Program-made: the position numbers and the translations under genes
DNA from: Uranotaenia lowii
Taxonomy: Eukaryota; Arthropoda; Insecta; Diptera; Culicidae
DNA length: 64,000 nucleotides
Assembly (NCBI RefSeq): GCF_029784155.1
Contig: NC_073693.1
Coordinates: forward strand, 355,636,591-355,700,590
Direction: 5' to 3'
Notes under the pieces: model-generated
Seen by the model: only the letters and a program-made list of their open reading frames with translations
Told to the model about the DNA's origin: nothing
The model's database searches: none
Shown here: positions 33,737 through 46,662 of the stretch, piece by piece
Layout of the letters: each line of letters opens with the position of its first letter
Position numbering within the stretch: position 1 is the stretch's first letter

Positions 33737-36433
33737 CACATTTTGTTACTTTTAAATCCCGTTTTGAGTTCTTTTGTGTCCTTTTTGAGATTTCAATCCT
33801 TTACAACATACAAATAATTAACTCAAGGGAATTGGGCAGGGTTCCTTTTTTCAGGTAATAAGTAACTTTCGAAGCCTTTAGTTAAGTAAATTCGTGACTT
33901 TAGGATGTTTGGGAAGGTACCGTTCCTACCATTCTTTTATGAGATTGAAGATAGATTGCACCAAGGGTACGTTTCTTTTATTAGATGAAAAATTTGTTGT
34001 TTGGCTCGCCTGTAGAAAATGTTGACCACCTATGACTTAGACTTAGTTTCGACTATAGAATGAACACTAGGATTAAAAAGATTTAACAAATGTTCATTTT
34101 TACTATGCCCATTTCAGACTTATATTTCAAAGATTAAAATCAATTTTCAAGATAAGGATCCTTGGTTCTGATCTTTTGACTTGATGCTTCACTTCTGATC
34201 CGTGATTTTAGTATCTCGTCTCAAATCTTTCCATACCTCATACTTCCTTGAATTTTTAATTTTTATTTTGATCATTAAATCTTGAATTTTGATTCTTGGA
34301 TTTTCATCATTGATATTAAATCTTCACTTTTGGTTTCATTTATGGGGTTCAAAAAGATTTTTTTTATTTTAATATTATATTTTATTTTTCTTCATTAATT
34401 TTCAAGTTTTTGAATTTTGAACCGACTTTAAAATTTTTCATCTTTCTTATTTAGACCCTTCTCTGAATCCGTAAAAAAAATCCATGAAATCAAGATACGC
34501 AGATATTCATTACGAGAATTGGAAAAAGTTTTAGGTATATTACTTTGATTTAGATCTGAAAACCATGTTAAGCCCTCAAGAGCTTCAGATCGAAACTTAA
34601 ACAACTCATAGTTGCTCAATTGACCTCTCGAAGGACTTCATAAACCATCAAAAATGTAGGCTAATTACTCTCTTAAGTTCCAATAGAAAGAAAATGGAAA
34701 AACCCAATCCTTTAGAGAACAATTTCATTCATGGGATAAACCGGTGTGTAATTACTTAATCACTTTCATCGCCCGGAGAAACCGCTCTTTTTGTGATCTG
34801 ATCTTCTTACTATAAGGATGTGTATGGAGAAAAAGCAGGAAGACAAGGTTTAAATTCATCAACAGCATCTTCGTCGGAGGCTGTTCAAACTTGAAGAATT
34901 CTCTTTTCTTCACCACAACATTCGGTTTTTCGATAGAGGGAGAGAGGAGGTAAAATTTTCCTGCTCGATGATCAAAGAACTTTCCCACCAGTAGAGGAGG
35001 TTGATTGTAAGCGTTTGCCAGCTTTTAAGCGGTCGCTACACGATTAGTTTTCTGATCAATAGAGAAAATTTTGACTTGATTTCACCTGCCTAAGGTTTGC
35101 CAAACGGATTGAATGAATCCTGGGGTCCTGAACAGAAGAAAAGTGCCCGGGACGGCGGGAAACAAACTAGCCAATAAAGCCTGTGTAATGTTTGCTTCCG
35201 CGCCCAAGTACGAGGAAGCCCACATCCATCGGCAGATAGAGAAAAACTTTAAAAGCGAAAGAGAGACAGGGATTCTCGTAAAAAAGGGAAAACCAGAGTG
35301 CGGAAAGCCAGAGGAATGTTCAATATCTTCCCTGATTGCATGTTTGGGAAAGTTGCTGGCTGCAGTCTATGTTTTGCTGCCGTTGCTGTTGCTTGTTGAT
35401 GCTGCTGCTGCTGCGGATCTTCAACGAATCTCGTGAAAATCTTGGATGTGGGAAGGTTGAAGGAGAAGAAGTAGCAGGAACATGAACAAATTAGCAAAGT
35501 TTGACTATGCAACCGAAAGCCATCAAGTCAGGGCTGAGTAATTGAACTTGGCAGTTGACTATAGCTACTTACTTTCGAACAGCTTGGTATTACGATGAGC
35601 ACATCCGGGGGAAAGCGAAGTCTTGTTATTGATAGTTTCCTCGATAGGCGAACAGCTGGGCTTTAATCAAAGGATGGTGTAGAATCACTCCTTAGGACGT
35701 GGATTAGTGAACTTTAAGAATTGATTGAAGCATACTTGGTTCGAGTGAAGAATGCTCAGAAGTTTGAAAAAATGACAAAAAATCCTTAACAACACACTGA
35801 CCTAGTAATAAATCATTTCAGAATGTTTTTTTTTTTTTGAGGAAAACTTGTGCAGCAACATTGTTTCGATTAAATTTCAGACGATACACAGTTAAGTATA
35901 CTGTGACTGGATCAAGGCTGTGCGACAAGGAGGACAAGGAGGTATAAGATTTTTTCTAAGTAATTTTTTTTAACTTATCGTAGGAACGAGAAATGACTTG
36001 ATCCCATAAGGTATTTGAAAATAACTGTCAACAAACATATCAGAAAATTGGCTTGCCTCCGGCGGAATTCAGTTCTACATCACATCTATATTAATCTTAG
36101 ATTAAGATATTTCATTTTACGACACTCAACACAATATGCGTTCACAAATTGGAACTAATTTTTAATTGTAAATTTCGAATTGCAACCCCGCGAACCCTTC
36201 GTATTGAGACTTAAATCTTGACTCTCAAAAACACTACCTCCTTTTTGGAATGGGGTTTCTTTAAGAACTGTATACAACTTAACAATTTCAGAATTTGAAA
36301 CCAACCATTTAAACATCATATTACATTTATCAAATACTATTTTACCACATCAATAAGCTGGAAGCCAAGTGACAGATCCTACCACTCACGATTGTCAACA
36401 GAATAAGCAAATTAAAATTTAACCTAGTATCCA
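33737..36433. other. Unique-looking DNA, no gene called
   Basis: A 107-codon frame (35113-35436) ends in a hydrophobic Leu/Ala-rich part encoded by a GCT repeat; with no splice or domain support I leave it uncalled. A 78-codon minus frame lies at 34752-34988. No transposon ends seen. Confidence 0.35.
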
Positions 36434-36437
36434 TTAA

Positions 36438-37778
36438 CCCCCCATCCGCATCAGATTTCATTACCCTAAACAGCACGAGGAGTGTCAATTTGACACTACA
36501 AGCTCAAATCGTTATAACTCTTGGCGTGTTAAACCAATCTAAACAAAGCTTATATCAATAGAAACTTTGTAATGTCAGTAAACTATGTTTAAAACATTAT
36601 ATATAGCTAAAGCTACTAGTTTTCTCGTTATTCAGCATGAAAGAAAAAAATCCGAAAAAACATGCCTCAGGAAAACAGCTGTAGTTCATATATTACACGT
36701 CCAAAAAAATATTTGTCTTATGCATATGAAAGCTGAAGTTAATGTCTACATCATGAAGCCAAGAAATATTTTTTTTAAATTTTTTTAAATGAAATGGTAG
36801 CAAAAAGTTCAAAAAAGTGGTTTGAAAAACCTACATTTCATTCGATTGCTAGTAAGTACTGTTTGAGCGATGGTAGGGTTTAAAAAAAATATGACTACAA
36901 ATTTGATTGAAATTCTAACATTTTGTTGTCTTTATATTTTCGATGCAACAAAAATTGAATTCACTGGAATTTTTCAAAGTTGACTACTTTGTGCGATTTT
37001 TTTACAAATTGAAATTACATCTGATTTTGTGGTCCACCGTCAAGTTGTACCCGGATTTTCAGTGCTTTTACTTTGTTTGGACCAATCAAAAGTATATTCA
37101 TTGGAAAGCTAATTTATAAACGTAAAATCATTCCTAAATTTCTAGAACCGCAAGCAGCGCGTCCAGCAAAACGTGTTGGTTTGCTCTCCGAGTAGGTACG
37201 GTGGGTGGTGATTTGTTCAGAGAGCCAAGCCGAGAGCCGAAATAATGATGCGTGTCGTACGTTTCTAGGTTGGAAATTTTTTATTGATAGTAGTTCGCGT
37301 GTGCTAGTCATTAACTTTAGCTTTCATATGCATAAAGCAAATATTTTTTTGGACGTGTAATATATGAACTACAGCTAATTTCCTGAGGCATGTTTTTTCG
37401 GATTTTTTTTTCTTTCATGCTGAATAACGAGAAAACTGGTAGCTTTAGCTATATATAATATTCTAAACATATTTTACTGACATTACAAAGTTTCTATTGA
37501 TATAAGTTGTATATGAAGTTAATTATAATTCAAACGACTTAGATGGATTTTACTTTTGGAGTGTCAAATTGACACTCTAAGTCGGAAAAGGGAGTTTTTT
37601 TGTCCAGGCTTCCAGGGTTCATCCATAAAAAAAAGTAAAGATACAATATTCAAGAGCTTTTAAAATCATTTGGGGTCTCCGAATTTGAATTTGAATTTGT
37701 ATTTTGAAGCTTCTGAAAAAAGTTACAAGCCTTCAAACTTGCAATAGTGTCAAAATGACACTCTAATGCGGATGAAGG
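36438..37778 (-). mobile_element. piggyBac-like MITE (family B, copy 2)
   Basis: TTAA (36434-36437, 37779-37782) flanks ends CCCCCCATCCGCATCAG and, inverted, CCTTCATCCGCATTAG. The left end matches the right end of copy 1 (GATTTC(A/G)TTACCCTAA), so this copy is inverted relative to 4783-6079. Same internal inverted arms (36600-36730 and 37310-37450). Confidence 0.85.
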
Positions 37779-37782
37779 TTAA

Positions 37783-38090
37783 TTTATTATTTATAATTTT
37801 GATTGTAAAAAAAAATCGTTTATGCCAGTACAAATTTTATGCTGATATGAAATATTCTTCAAAAATAATTTTACCCTCAGGGTTTTGATTACACAAGGCC
37901 CTAAAATTAAAAAAAAAATCGAGGTGCACAGAATTTAAAAGCTAATTTTTGACTAATTTGAGTGCCCTGAATTAAAATCATCTTTCACTCTGCACGTCAT
38001 CCTTAGCTCTGGATTAAACCTGGGAAGTCTTACAAGATCCTCATGGAAGTGATCAATTACCGATACTGGTCGTAATCCATAAACTAGCTC
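37783..38090. other. Unassigned spacer, possibly 5' part of the next retroelement
   Basis: No clear coding frame. It may hold decayed endonuclease-region sequence of the I-like element. Confidence 0.3.
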
Positions 38091-39010
38091 AACGGGACAG
38101 TCCAACTGAGACAGCGTATGATCTAACACGTAACATCGATTGGAAGAAATACACGGAGTGTGTTTCCGAGCGTCTTCTATTTATGAAAGCGCAGTGCAAG
38201 CTCAAACAAAATCATTGCTTTTCACAGTGAAGAGAAGACCATCTGCACCTTGGTGGGGTAATGAATGTACCGATATTTATAAATCTAAAACCGAATCCTT
38301 TAGGACATTCTGGAAGCATCGTTCCATAATAGATTTCAATATATATCAAGCTCTAATGCCTATAATCTAATAAAAAAACAAGGTTATTGGAGACATTTTG
38401 TTGATAGTTTGCGACAGATACAGCAATGAGCACGGCAAGGAACTTACGAAGTCACGTTCCACTTTCAAATAATGAGGATGAGCTTTCGGAGAGGTGTGCT
38501 CACTACTTTGTTAAAAATGTTTGCCCAGACTCAGCACAACCTAACATGAGGCTGTACGATTGATTCCTCGATAGCATAGTTTTCGTGCAATAACAGCTCT
38601 CTTGGACTAGATGGCATTGAACTTAGCTTACTGAAAATTTTTCCAGATATTGCCAAGAAACGCGTGCTGAATTTATTTTACAGGTTTTCAGAACAAAACC
38701 TCGATCCAAAGGAATGGAGGCAAGTTAAAATGATCGCGATTCAGAAACCTGGTTAAACCGCTTCGGATAAAAACTCCTATCGACCAATACCAATGCTCTC
38801 TTGTTTAAGGAAGCTTATGGAGAAAATGATCTTGAATTGATTAAATGCCTGAACTGAAATCAATAAACTTCTTTCACCCACTCAAATCCGGTTTCGTAGT
38901 GTTAAAGGTAGATTGCCTAAGCTTATTGACAATAGAGGCGCAGATAACTTTCGGAAGCAAAAAAGAAATAGCTACGGCTTTCTTGGATATCAAAGCCCCT
39001 TTTGACAATG

Positions 39011-40683
39011 CACAGTGGTGCAGAACATCAATCTAGCTGTACGAAATTAATAGCGCCCAAGGATGAAGAGATAGACATTCGGTGTCTTGAGCAACATTGT
39101 TCAGTTTTACATGGAGCATATTCTAGTATCAAAATTTTTGCCGAGGGGTCCACCAATAGCGAGATAAAAATGCTAACTTTTTTGTTTTCCAAATTAGGGC
39201 TTTGATGTCTTGGACAAAGTTGTTTACCTGATCAAAATACATAAGTTTTTTGAATATGTCAAAGTCCTATCACATCACCCTCAGAAGTTACAGTCAAAGT
39301 AAAAAAAATCTCATGAAAAAACAGTTTTTTGAACCTGACGCGTTGTAGATTGGATGAAATGGTTCGCTGTCTTTGAAACAAAGTTGTAACAAGCCACGAT
39401 CTATAATTGTCTCATACATTATGATGGGTTTAAAAGTTGCTGAAGCTCTATAGAAAGCATTTAGTGTATTTTATTGGCAATTTTGGAAGGCTCCTCCATC
39501 GAAAAGTGCACATTTTCGCAATACCCCCTTTTTTGTGATTATTTTTGATGATAAGCGGAACCATTTCCATATGAAATTAGCGGGGAAATCGGTGGAACTA
39601 GTAGAGATTTGAATGATTGAAAATACACTTTTTATATAAAAAATTACCTATTTTACCTTTAGAATAAATCGTTGAAAACATTTAATTTATTAATAAACTG
39701 TTGCATTTTTCCTTTATATAGCTTGTTTTATTAAAAGACATTAAAATTCTTTTTTTTTAATAATTTAAACTCCAAAAACATTAATGGAACTAATCTGTTA
39801 AATTTGGTAGAGCACTAAGTAAGTATTTGATATCATATAAATGAATAATAGAACCGGTTTTGCCAGTACAACATAACTGCTTCTACCAAAATTAACAGAT
39901 TAGTTCCATGATTTTTTATTTTTAGTTTAAATGATTTGAAAAATCGAATTTAAACATCTTTTAATAAAACAAACTATATAAAGGAAAACTTCAACAGTTT
40001 ATTAATATATTAAATGTTTTCAACGGTTTTTCTATAAGTAAAATAGGTAATTTTTATTCAAAAAAGTGTATTTTCAATCATTCAAATCTCTACTAGTTCC
40101 ACCGATTTCCCCGCTAATTTCAAATGGAAATGGTTCCGCTTAGCATCAAAAATAATCACAAAAAAGGGGGTATTGCGAAAATGTGCACTTTTTGATGGAG
40201 GAGCCTTCCAAAATTGCCAATAAAATACACTAAATGCTTTCTATAGAGCTTCAGCAACTTTTAAACCCTTCATAATGTATGAGACAATTGTAGATCGTGG
40301 CTTGTTACAACTTTGTTTCAAAGACAGCGAACCATTTCATCCAATCTACAACGCGTCAGGTTCAAAAAACTGTTTTTTCAGGAAATTTTTTTTACTTTGA
40401 CTGTAACTTCTGAGGGTGATGTGATAGGACTTTGACATATTCAACAAACTTATGTATTTTGATCAGGTAAACAACTTTGTCCAAGACATCAAAGCCCTAA
40501 TTTGAAAAACAAAAAAGTTAGCATTTTTATCTCGCTATTGGTGGACCCCTCGGCAAAAATTTTGATACTAGAATATGCTCCATGTAAAACTGAACAATGT
40601 TGCTGAAGACACCGAATGTCTATCTTCTCATCCCTGGGCGCTATTAATTTCGTACAGCTAGATTGATGTTCTGCACCACTGTG
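39011..40683. mobile_element. Long-arm foldback element with CACAGTG ends (Transib-like), copy 2
   Basis: Starts CACAGTGGTGCAGAACATC and ends with its inverse. Arms of about 810 bp (39011-39826 and 39870-40683) flank a loop of about 45 bp. CAATG is duplicated at 39006-39010 and 40684-40688. The target is RT coding sequence: excision with one CAATG rejoins AFLDIKAPFDN to VET in frame, confirming the ends. Mirror-image frames (39002-39205 plus, 40489-40686 minus) are arm duplicates, not genes. Confidence 0.88.
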
Positions 40684-41175
40684 CAATGTTGAAACGTCAG
40701 TTCTTTCTGAGAAGCTGAATTGATGTGGTCTCTCTCCAAGACTCTCAAAACTTTCTAACTAATTTACTTTCGGAAAAGTGTATGCACTTTAACTATGGAA
40801 CATCAAATATAAGCCGAACCAGTTACATGGGTGTTCCACAGGGTTCATGCCTTAGCCCTTTCTTCTACAATATCTACATCACTAACATCGATAATTGTGT
40901 CAAATGATCTTGTAAACTTTTGCAACTAGCTGACGATGCTGTTGTTTAAATAATTGGATCAAGAGATATGCTAACGCCCCTTCAAGAAACTCTGAATTGT
41001 CTATCCGGCTGGGCATAGAATTTTCTGCAGAAAAAACCAAACCAGTTTTTCTCGAAAACATAAACCATCTTCACTTAAACTCTATCACTTGAGCAAAGTT
41101 GTAACTCAAGCAGTCTCTCATTAATATCTTAGAGTCTCCTTCGACTCCAAATGCAAATGGAGAACCCATATTGAT

Positions 41176-41576
41176 TTTTTTTTGTGGCGTTTAAATAGCT
41201 CGGGGAGCTGACGCTGGAAATGAAAATTAGAGATAGTTTTTTGGAGAAGAAAATTTTAAAGTTTAGAGTAGGCTGCGTAGAATAGTAAGCGATCATGAGA
41301 CGTTGGTTAGACCATCATGCACTTCATTATATCCATTCCGGCTGGATATGGACAGAATGCAGTTCAAGATAATAATCCAACCCCTCCTGATACCAGTTGG
41401 AAGAAGGACAAGGGTGGGTTCGAGACTGGCCTCTACTTACTCCCCAAGCCTCTCGTCGGCAACTTATGGGATTCGAACCCAAAAGTTTTTCTTGCCGATA
41501 CCGGAATCGAACCCAGTACGCCTGGGTTTCCAGACTCGCGCCAGGCTATCCATTAGACCACATCAGCGCTGAGAAT
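41176..41576 (-). mobile_element. tRNA-derived SINE inserted in the I-like element
   Basis: On the minus strand the head carries an A box (GTGGTCTAATGGATAGC, 41562-41546) and a B box (GGGTTCGATTCC, about 41514-41503); the 3' end is an A tail (T run at 41175-41183). Imperfect 10-bp duplications CCAT(A/G)TTGAT flank it (41166-41175, 41577-41586), and the RT frame continues on both sides. A second GGGTTCGAATCCC motif occurs at about 41469-41481. Confidence 0.85.
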
Positions 41577-41690
41577 CCATGTTGATTATTTAGAACAGAA
41601 ATGTCAACCGAGAATAAATGTCTTGAGAACTATAACTGGGACATGGTGGGGAGCATATTCCGAATCATTAACTCGTTTGTTAAAAACCAA

Positions 41691-42500
41691 CGCACAGTGG
41701 TCCATGACGGAACTTAATCGTGACAAAATAAGTAACGGAGATACTCTAGGAGATAGACAAATGGTGTCTTCAGCAAAAACGCTCATCAAACCATGCGCTT
41801 TAATAATCTTAAATCAAATATTAGGGCGTGTTGTTTTTGCATGGTACAAAAAAACTTTTTCCAGATAGAGCTAAACCGTCTCCTACAAAGTTGTAGCCAA
41901 CGGTTTTTGAGGCAACTTTACTGAAGACACCACAAACATATGACGTTTCGTGATTTTTTGAATTCTAAAATGTTAGGATGTGTCGAAAAAAACAGTATTC
42001 AGGCTCTATCTTTTGTGAATGAATTCATACAATATAAATGTCTTGTAAGCATTTGTATGAAATAAAAATTTGCACATTTTTCTTTCAAAGCGCAAACTTG
42101 TATCTGGAGCTGGAGGTGTTCGTTGGTTCTAAGAGTTTTTTTTAACAAAAACTTGTACTTTTTAAACTTTCATATCTCGAATTGACGCAAACCAAAAATT
42201 TATTTCCTTATGGCATTATTTAGTTCAAATATCAAGTAATCGATTGTAAAATTATGGGAGATAGGTTAATTTTAAAACTCGAGAAAAAAAAGTCCAAAGT
42301 TTGTTAATTTTTAATACAAATTCACACATTTAAAGACCGTGTGAAATTGAACATCCTCATTTCCCGTTTAAAAGTCGAATTTTCATCATTTTGTTATTGT
42401 ATCAGTCCAGATTTTTGACATTAAACATAACACCATTCGATTATACTGATCATAGTAATCTGCTTATCGAAGAGTTGTCATCGAATTACATTTTTTTTTG
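41691..42500. mobile_element. Partial element with one CACAGTGG end
   Basis: CACAGTGGTCCATGACGG begins at about 41693 within the decayed I-like element. The interior has features of the foldback family (a CTACAAAGTTGTAGCC palindrome, ACTGAAGACACC). No matching right end was found, so it is truncated or is a single-arm version. Its right limit is approximate. Confidence 0.45.
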
Positions 42501-42528
42501 ACTGAAAGTCTTAGTTCTCTATCCATTA

Positions 42529-43037
42529 AGAGCAAGTTGGGAGAAAGTGGTAGAAATCAAGGTTTTTTGATACACGAGGTTCTCCGGCTTTCACAGTAAG
42601 TAGGCCAGGAGTGAGCGGGGCTCTCAATGAGTTTGTTTACAAACATAAGATTATTTGCTCAGCTTTTCTGTGGTTTGTTGGTAAACAAACTTCAAGAGTT
42701 CCGTATAGTTGCATAGCCTTATTTGCCAAAATGGCTGAATCGGGAATTCTATATTCAGTAACACCTCCTATAAATACAGACCTTGGTAGAAATTTTGACA
42801 CTTTTAGCACATTTTGAAAAATTTTACTATGCAAAAATGTTTTCAAAATCTTCGGACGTTGTATTTTTTTACAGCACTGTTTCTATTCCAGCTAATTGTG
42901 ATAGAAATATTGCTACTTTTGCATCACAGCATGCGAGAATACGTGTTGTAAAAATTCTTGAAATGTTTTGGCATGGTAAGTTTTCAAAATGTGCTATAAG
43001 TGTCAAAATTACTACCACTTTCTCCCAACACCAGTGA
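42529..43037. mobile_element. Palindromic MITE family C, copy split by a hAT-type MITE
   Basis: Left end AGAGCAAGTTGGGAGAAAG; right part CCACTTTCTCCCAACACCAGTG; inner GACACTTTTAGCACATTTTG matches 10218-10471. The copy is interrupted at 42558-42785 and its right tip is diverged. Confidence 0.78.
42558..42785. mobile_element. 228-bp hAT-type MITE nested in MITE family C
   Basis: Ends CAAGGT and, inverted, CAAGGT, flanked by the exact 8-bp duplication GTAGAAAT (42550-42557, 42786-42793). The intact copy at 10218 has a single GTAGAAAT at the matching place, which proves the insertion and its length. An 8-bp duplication indicates hAT mobilisation. Confidence 0.88.
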
Positions 43038-43640
43038 ACTTTCACTAATAACATCAATTTTGTGAACCGTCAAGCGTACCTATTTAGTTCTACAAATTCG
43101 GAAAAGGCTGACAACTCTAGGGTTGAAGCTATTCAAGATCTCGCTAGTATGGGTTCCCGCACATTGTTCAATTCCTGGGAACGAACTTGCCGATGAAATG
43201 GCAAAAAGGAGCATACATGGTACCATTTTTGAACGTTTTATTGCATATCATGAGTACTTTGCAATCGCCCATGCAGTGACCATGAGCGAATGGCACAGAT
43301 TATGGGACAACAGCGTTGGAGGAAGGTTTCTTCAACCAAAAGTAAAAACGATAGCTTGGTTCAATCAAAGGAATGGATTTAACAAGAGATTTTATCCGTG
43401 TGATGTCTCGGATTGAGCTGAATCATTACAGATCAAATGCGCATCATTTTCGTATCAATATGCCGGACACAAACATATGCGGTTGTGGAAATTCTTATGA
43501 TGACATCGACCATGTCGTGTGGGTTTGTCCTCATTATATGAGTGCTAGAGTGAAGTTTTTAACTTCCCTCCAACATAATGGAGGAAAAACTGATACACCA
43601 ATTCGGGTTTTTTTGCCCGACAGTACCTTGAGTATATAAA

Positions 43641-46600
43641 ACTGTTGTACGATTTTATTAAATCAAGCAAAATTCAACTGTGATGAGAATTTCCGATGCA
43701 GTACAGGTCGCTGATTGAAGGTCATCCACAAAATAATTTTTTCATCTCCGGAACTACAACATAGACATAAGAAATTTTACGAAATTTCTGCTCTTTTCCG
43801 ACAAAACTGTATAACGTTATAAAAATTTTAAAAATAATGAGTTTAAACAATGATAAACTTTCTAGAAGCATGCTAGAAATTTTGACTCCTGTGAAAAAAG
43901 ATTAGAAGTAAACTTATTATTTTGTTAAGTAATTTTGAATCAAGTTGAATTTTGGATAATAATAAAACAGAAGTCAATTCGATTTTCAGCTTTCAACAAA
44001 TTTTCATATATAATAAAACTTAAGAAATCCAGTAATGTCAGAAATACTTGTAATGATATCTTTTCGGATTTCTAAAAATTGTAGAATTTAACTTTTTAAA
44101 TCAATTTGAAGTTTGGCAAAATATTATTATCATTGAATGGAGGAAACCAAAAAAAATCAAAATCAATTTTTGTCTTTCATGTTGTTATGTTGATTTATCA
44201 GTTATAAATGATTGATTTCATTCAGATCCGATTAATTTTTATACTAAAAAATACACATCACCAAAACTAGATTTGAAAAACAAAATCTGACAAAAGCTTT
44301 GAGTTCAGGAAGATTAGATTCGTTAGAATTTTTGTGTTCTGAGGACATAATTTTCTTAGAAACCATTCTAACTAAACCCATGGACTGGATTCAAAGGATT
44401 TCATCGAATATCTTTAGTTTTGATTTGTGATTCGTTTATTTGGAAGTGTCTCGATAAGGCTTTAGGCCCAAAATTGGCTTTTGAATTCAACCTTTTAAAA
44501 AGTAAAAAAATGAAAATAATTGAAGTAGCAAGTTCAAAGTGATGCACAAATAACAAGGCTATTTAATCGGATCCCTGCAAATTTATACCTACCACAACTC
44601 CGCAGAAGTGTTAAGCTGCCAAACTGTGTGGAAGCCAATTTCTGGTGCCAAAATGCGTACCTATTCCTTTTTTGGTCCAAGCGTCTCAGTATGTAAGGTT
44701 GGCTGACTGACATAAATCAGGACTAACAAGGCCTATCGAGCCAGGTCCACCACAAGCTAACGTGGGAACGTCGCCGATCCAAGGACAGCCGCCCAGAAAG
44801 GCAAAACAAATTTCCTCCAAATCCTACTTTATGTGCTTTATCAAACGGCTATGTGATGCTGTAAACCTAAGGCACGAAATTTGGGCCTTAAAACTCATAA
44901 TTTAAAGATGAAAAACAACCTCTGAACTTTTCTCAATCTTTCCAGCTTGGAATTCGGAAAATTTGCAATAAACGGGAGACATCCACATACATTCGCCGGA
45001 AAATATTTGCTCACCTTCAGGCAAACACCCACGCAAATTCAAAATGTACTTCCAAACAACCTCCCAAATGAATGGAATGCCTCGCCGCCCGGTACGTCAT
45101 TAGTGAAGAGAGGTGACTTAATTTATAAGGAAAAATTTCGCTCATCCGTTCATGTGAGGCGCTGAATTGCAAAATACGCACGTTCGAATGTTGCCCAGAC
45201 ATCCCTCGGGCCCAGGCTTGGAGGGTGTTCTTTTTTGGACAAACGAAAGCACTTGGGACTCGGCTTCGGAATTGACATAATTTGGCAGTTTTGTTGTTGA
45301 TGATGTTTTCCTGCAGCTAAACGACTAAAATGAGTTACAGGTTTTTTTTTCCCCGGGAGCTCAACTCGAAAATGTTTGTTAGACCTTGTTTGGGCGAAAC
45401 GAGGGGTAGATGCTTGGCTTTTTAAATTTTTTCAAAATTTCTAACGAAAATTGTTGTTAATCAATGAGGTTTTTTAAAAGAATTTGGCAGGATCGCCATT
45501 TGAACTCTGGTCTTCTCTCTTATTTCTTTAATTGAAAACTAGCGCAATTAATATTCTCAATTATTCTGAGAAATCATCCATTAAAAACCCCACAGAAATC
45601 CCCAACCAACAATAGTGTAGTAGGTATGAACTTGTCTCACCCAACTTTCAGCTGGGATTGAGACAAATTGATTGAATAACTTGTAAATATTCCATGAATC
45701 CACACGGGTACAAAAATCAAGATGCTTCCAGCACATTCCAGGACCCCTCGCAACCCAAACGGGAACGTGACAAATCCAACAAGTGACGAATGGTACAAAG
45801 GAAGTATGGAAAAAAAAATCCAAAAAAGCGCTCGCCCCTGAATGTATGCAATTTATCATAACCTTCGGGAAATCACAGAGTCCCACGCAAAAAAGCACAC
45901 CGCCAAGGAACGCGCCTCACATTTGTCTCCATTGGTTGTTCTGCTCAGTCGTTGTCGACGACGTCCTCGTTTCCTGTCGTTGTTTTATCTTTTCTTGGGG
46001 AAAACATTTCTCTGCCTGTGCCTGGCGTGGATGTTATGAATGATGAGATATGCTTGTTTACGGTTATTTTTGAATAACTGTCAAACGTGTACAACCCCAA
46101 CCACCAACCAAGCACCGCCAAGTGACTGTGGAGAGAAGTGGGCAGAAGAAAGGTGGGTTTTTTACCTTTCCCCGGGAATGAGGATTCTGATGAAAAATGC
46201 TTTCCAGTATATCGTTAGAAACCGTCAGAAAAAGATTCCCACCGGAGCGAACTTGGCGATATTTTTTTGTCTTTCCAAACCGATGTTCGCATTTTAGTCA
46301 ACAATGAGACCTAATGTGGCGGATTTCATGTGCTTGCGCGTCAGGTATGGATATGAATCAATCTTAAAGATGAATATGTGTTTCTGAAATCTGTGATGTA
46401 TTTTCATCATGGAAAATACTTTTTGGAATCGTTTTCCAGTTAGACTTAAGCTCAACTAAAGCTTACGCACCATTTGAACCAGGCAGAGAAAATTAGGCGT
46501 TCACAAAAACCAACAATTTATATTAAATAACCTTTTTCCCTAAGCCAAAAACAAATATAGCCAATTTTTGCTTGCACTGAGCTTCAATGTTTACCCTACT

Positions 46601-46658
46601 TATTCCGAACCTTTGCCAACACAACGCCAGACAACTTGACGTAGGAAAAGGTTCGAAC
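43641..46658. other. Spacer, no gene called
   Basis: AT-rich to about 44560, then a less AT-rich, unique-looking part. Frames of up to 105 codons (45581-45898 minus) have no known domain. Probably intron or intergenic DNA. Confidence 0.35.
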
Positions 46659-46662
46659 TCAC

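Larger units (their letters stand above)
38091..43640 (+). pseudogene. I-clade-like non-LTR retrotransposon ORF2, heavily interrupted
   Basis: Pieces in order: linker with APWWGNEC (about 38240-38270); first RT motifs GLDGIELSLLK and SYRPIPMLS (38600-38830); FLDIKAPFDN (38980-39010); after the foldback, GVPQGSCLSPFFYN and LADDAVV (40830-40950); SFDSKCKWRTHID (to 41175); after the SINE, EQKCQPRINVLRTITGTWWGA (41593-41655); and past 43085 RNase H residues WVPAHCSIPGNELADEMAKR (43143-43206) and a Cys-rich CGCGNSYDDIDHVVWVCPHY (about 43479-43538). RT plus RNase H and this WWGA block suggest the I group. The RNase H N-terminus is missing, and stops and frameshifts are many. Confidence 0.82.

Noticed and set aside
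35113..35436. 107-codon frame ending in a Leu/Ala-rich stretch
   Set aside because: The hydrophobic end comes from a GCT trinucleotide run; no homology recognised and an 87-codon antisense frame overlaps it.
39002..40686. Two nearly identical small proteins on opposite strands
   Set aside because: They are the mirror-image arms of one foldback element.
41303..41585. Plus-strand frames of 62-89 codons
   Set aside because: They lie antisense in a tRNA-derived SINE.
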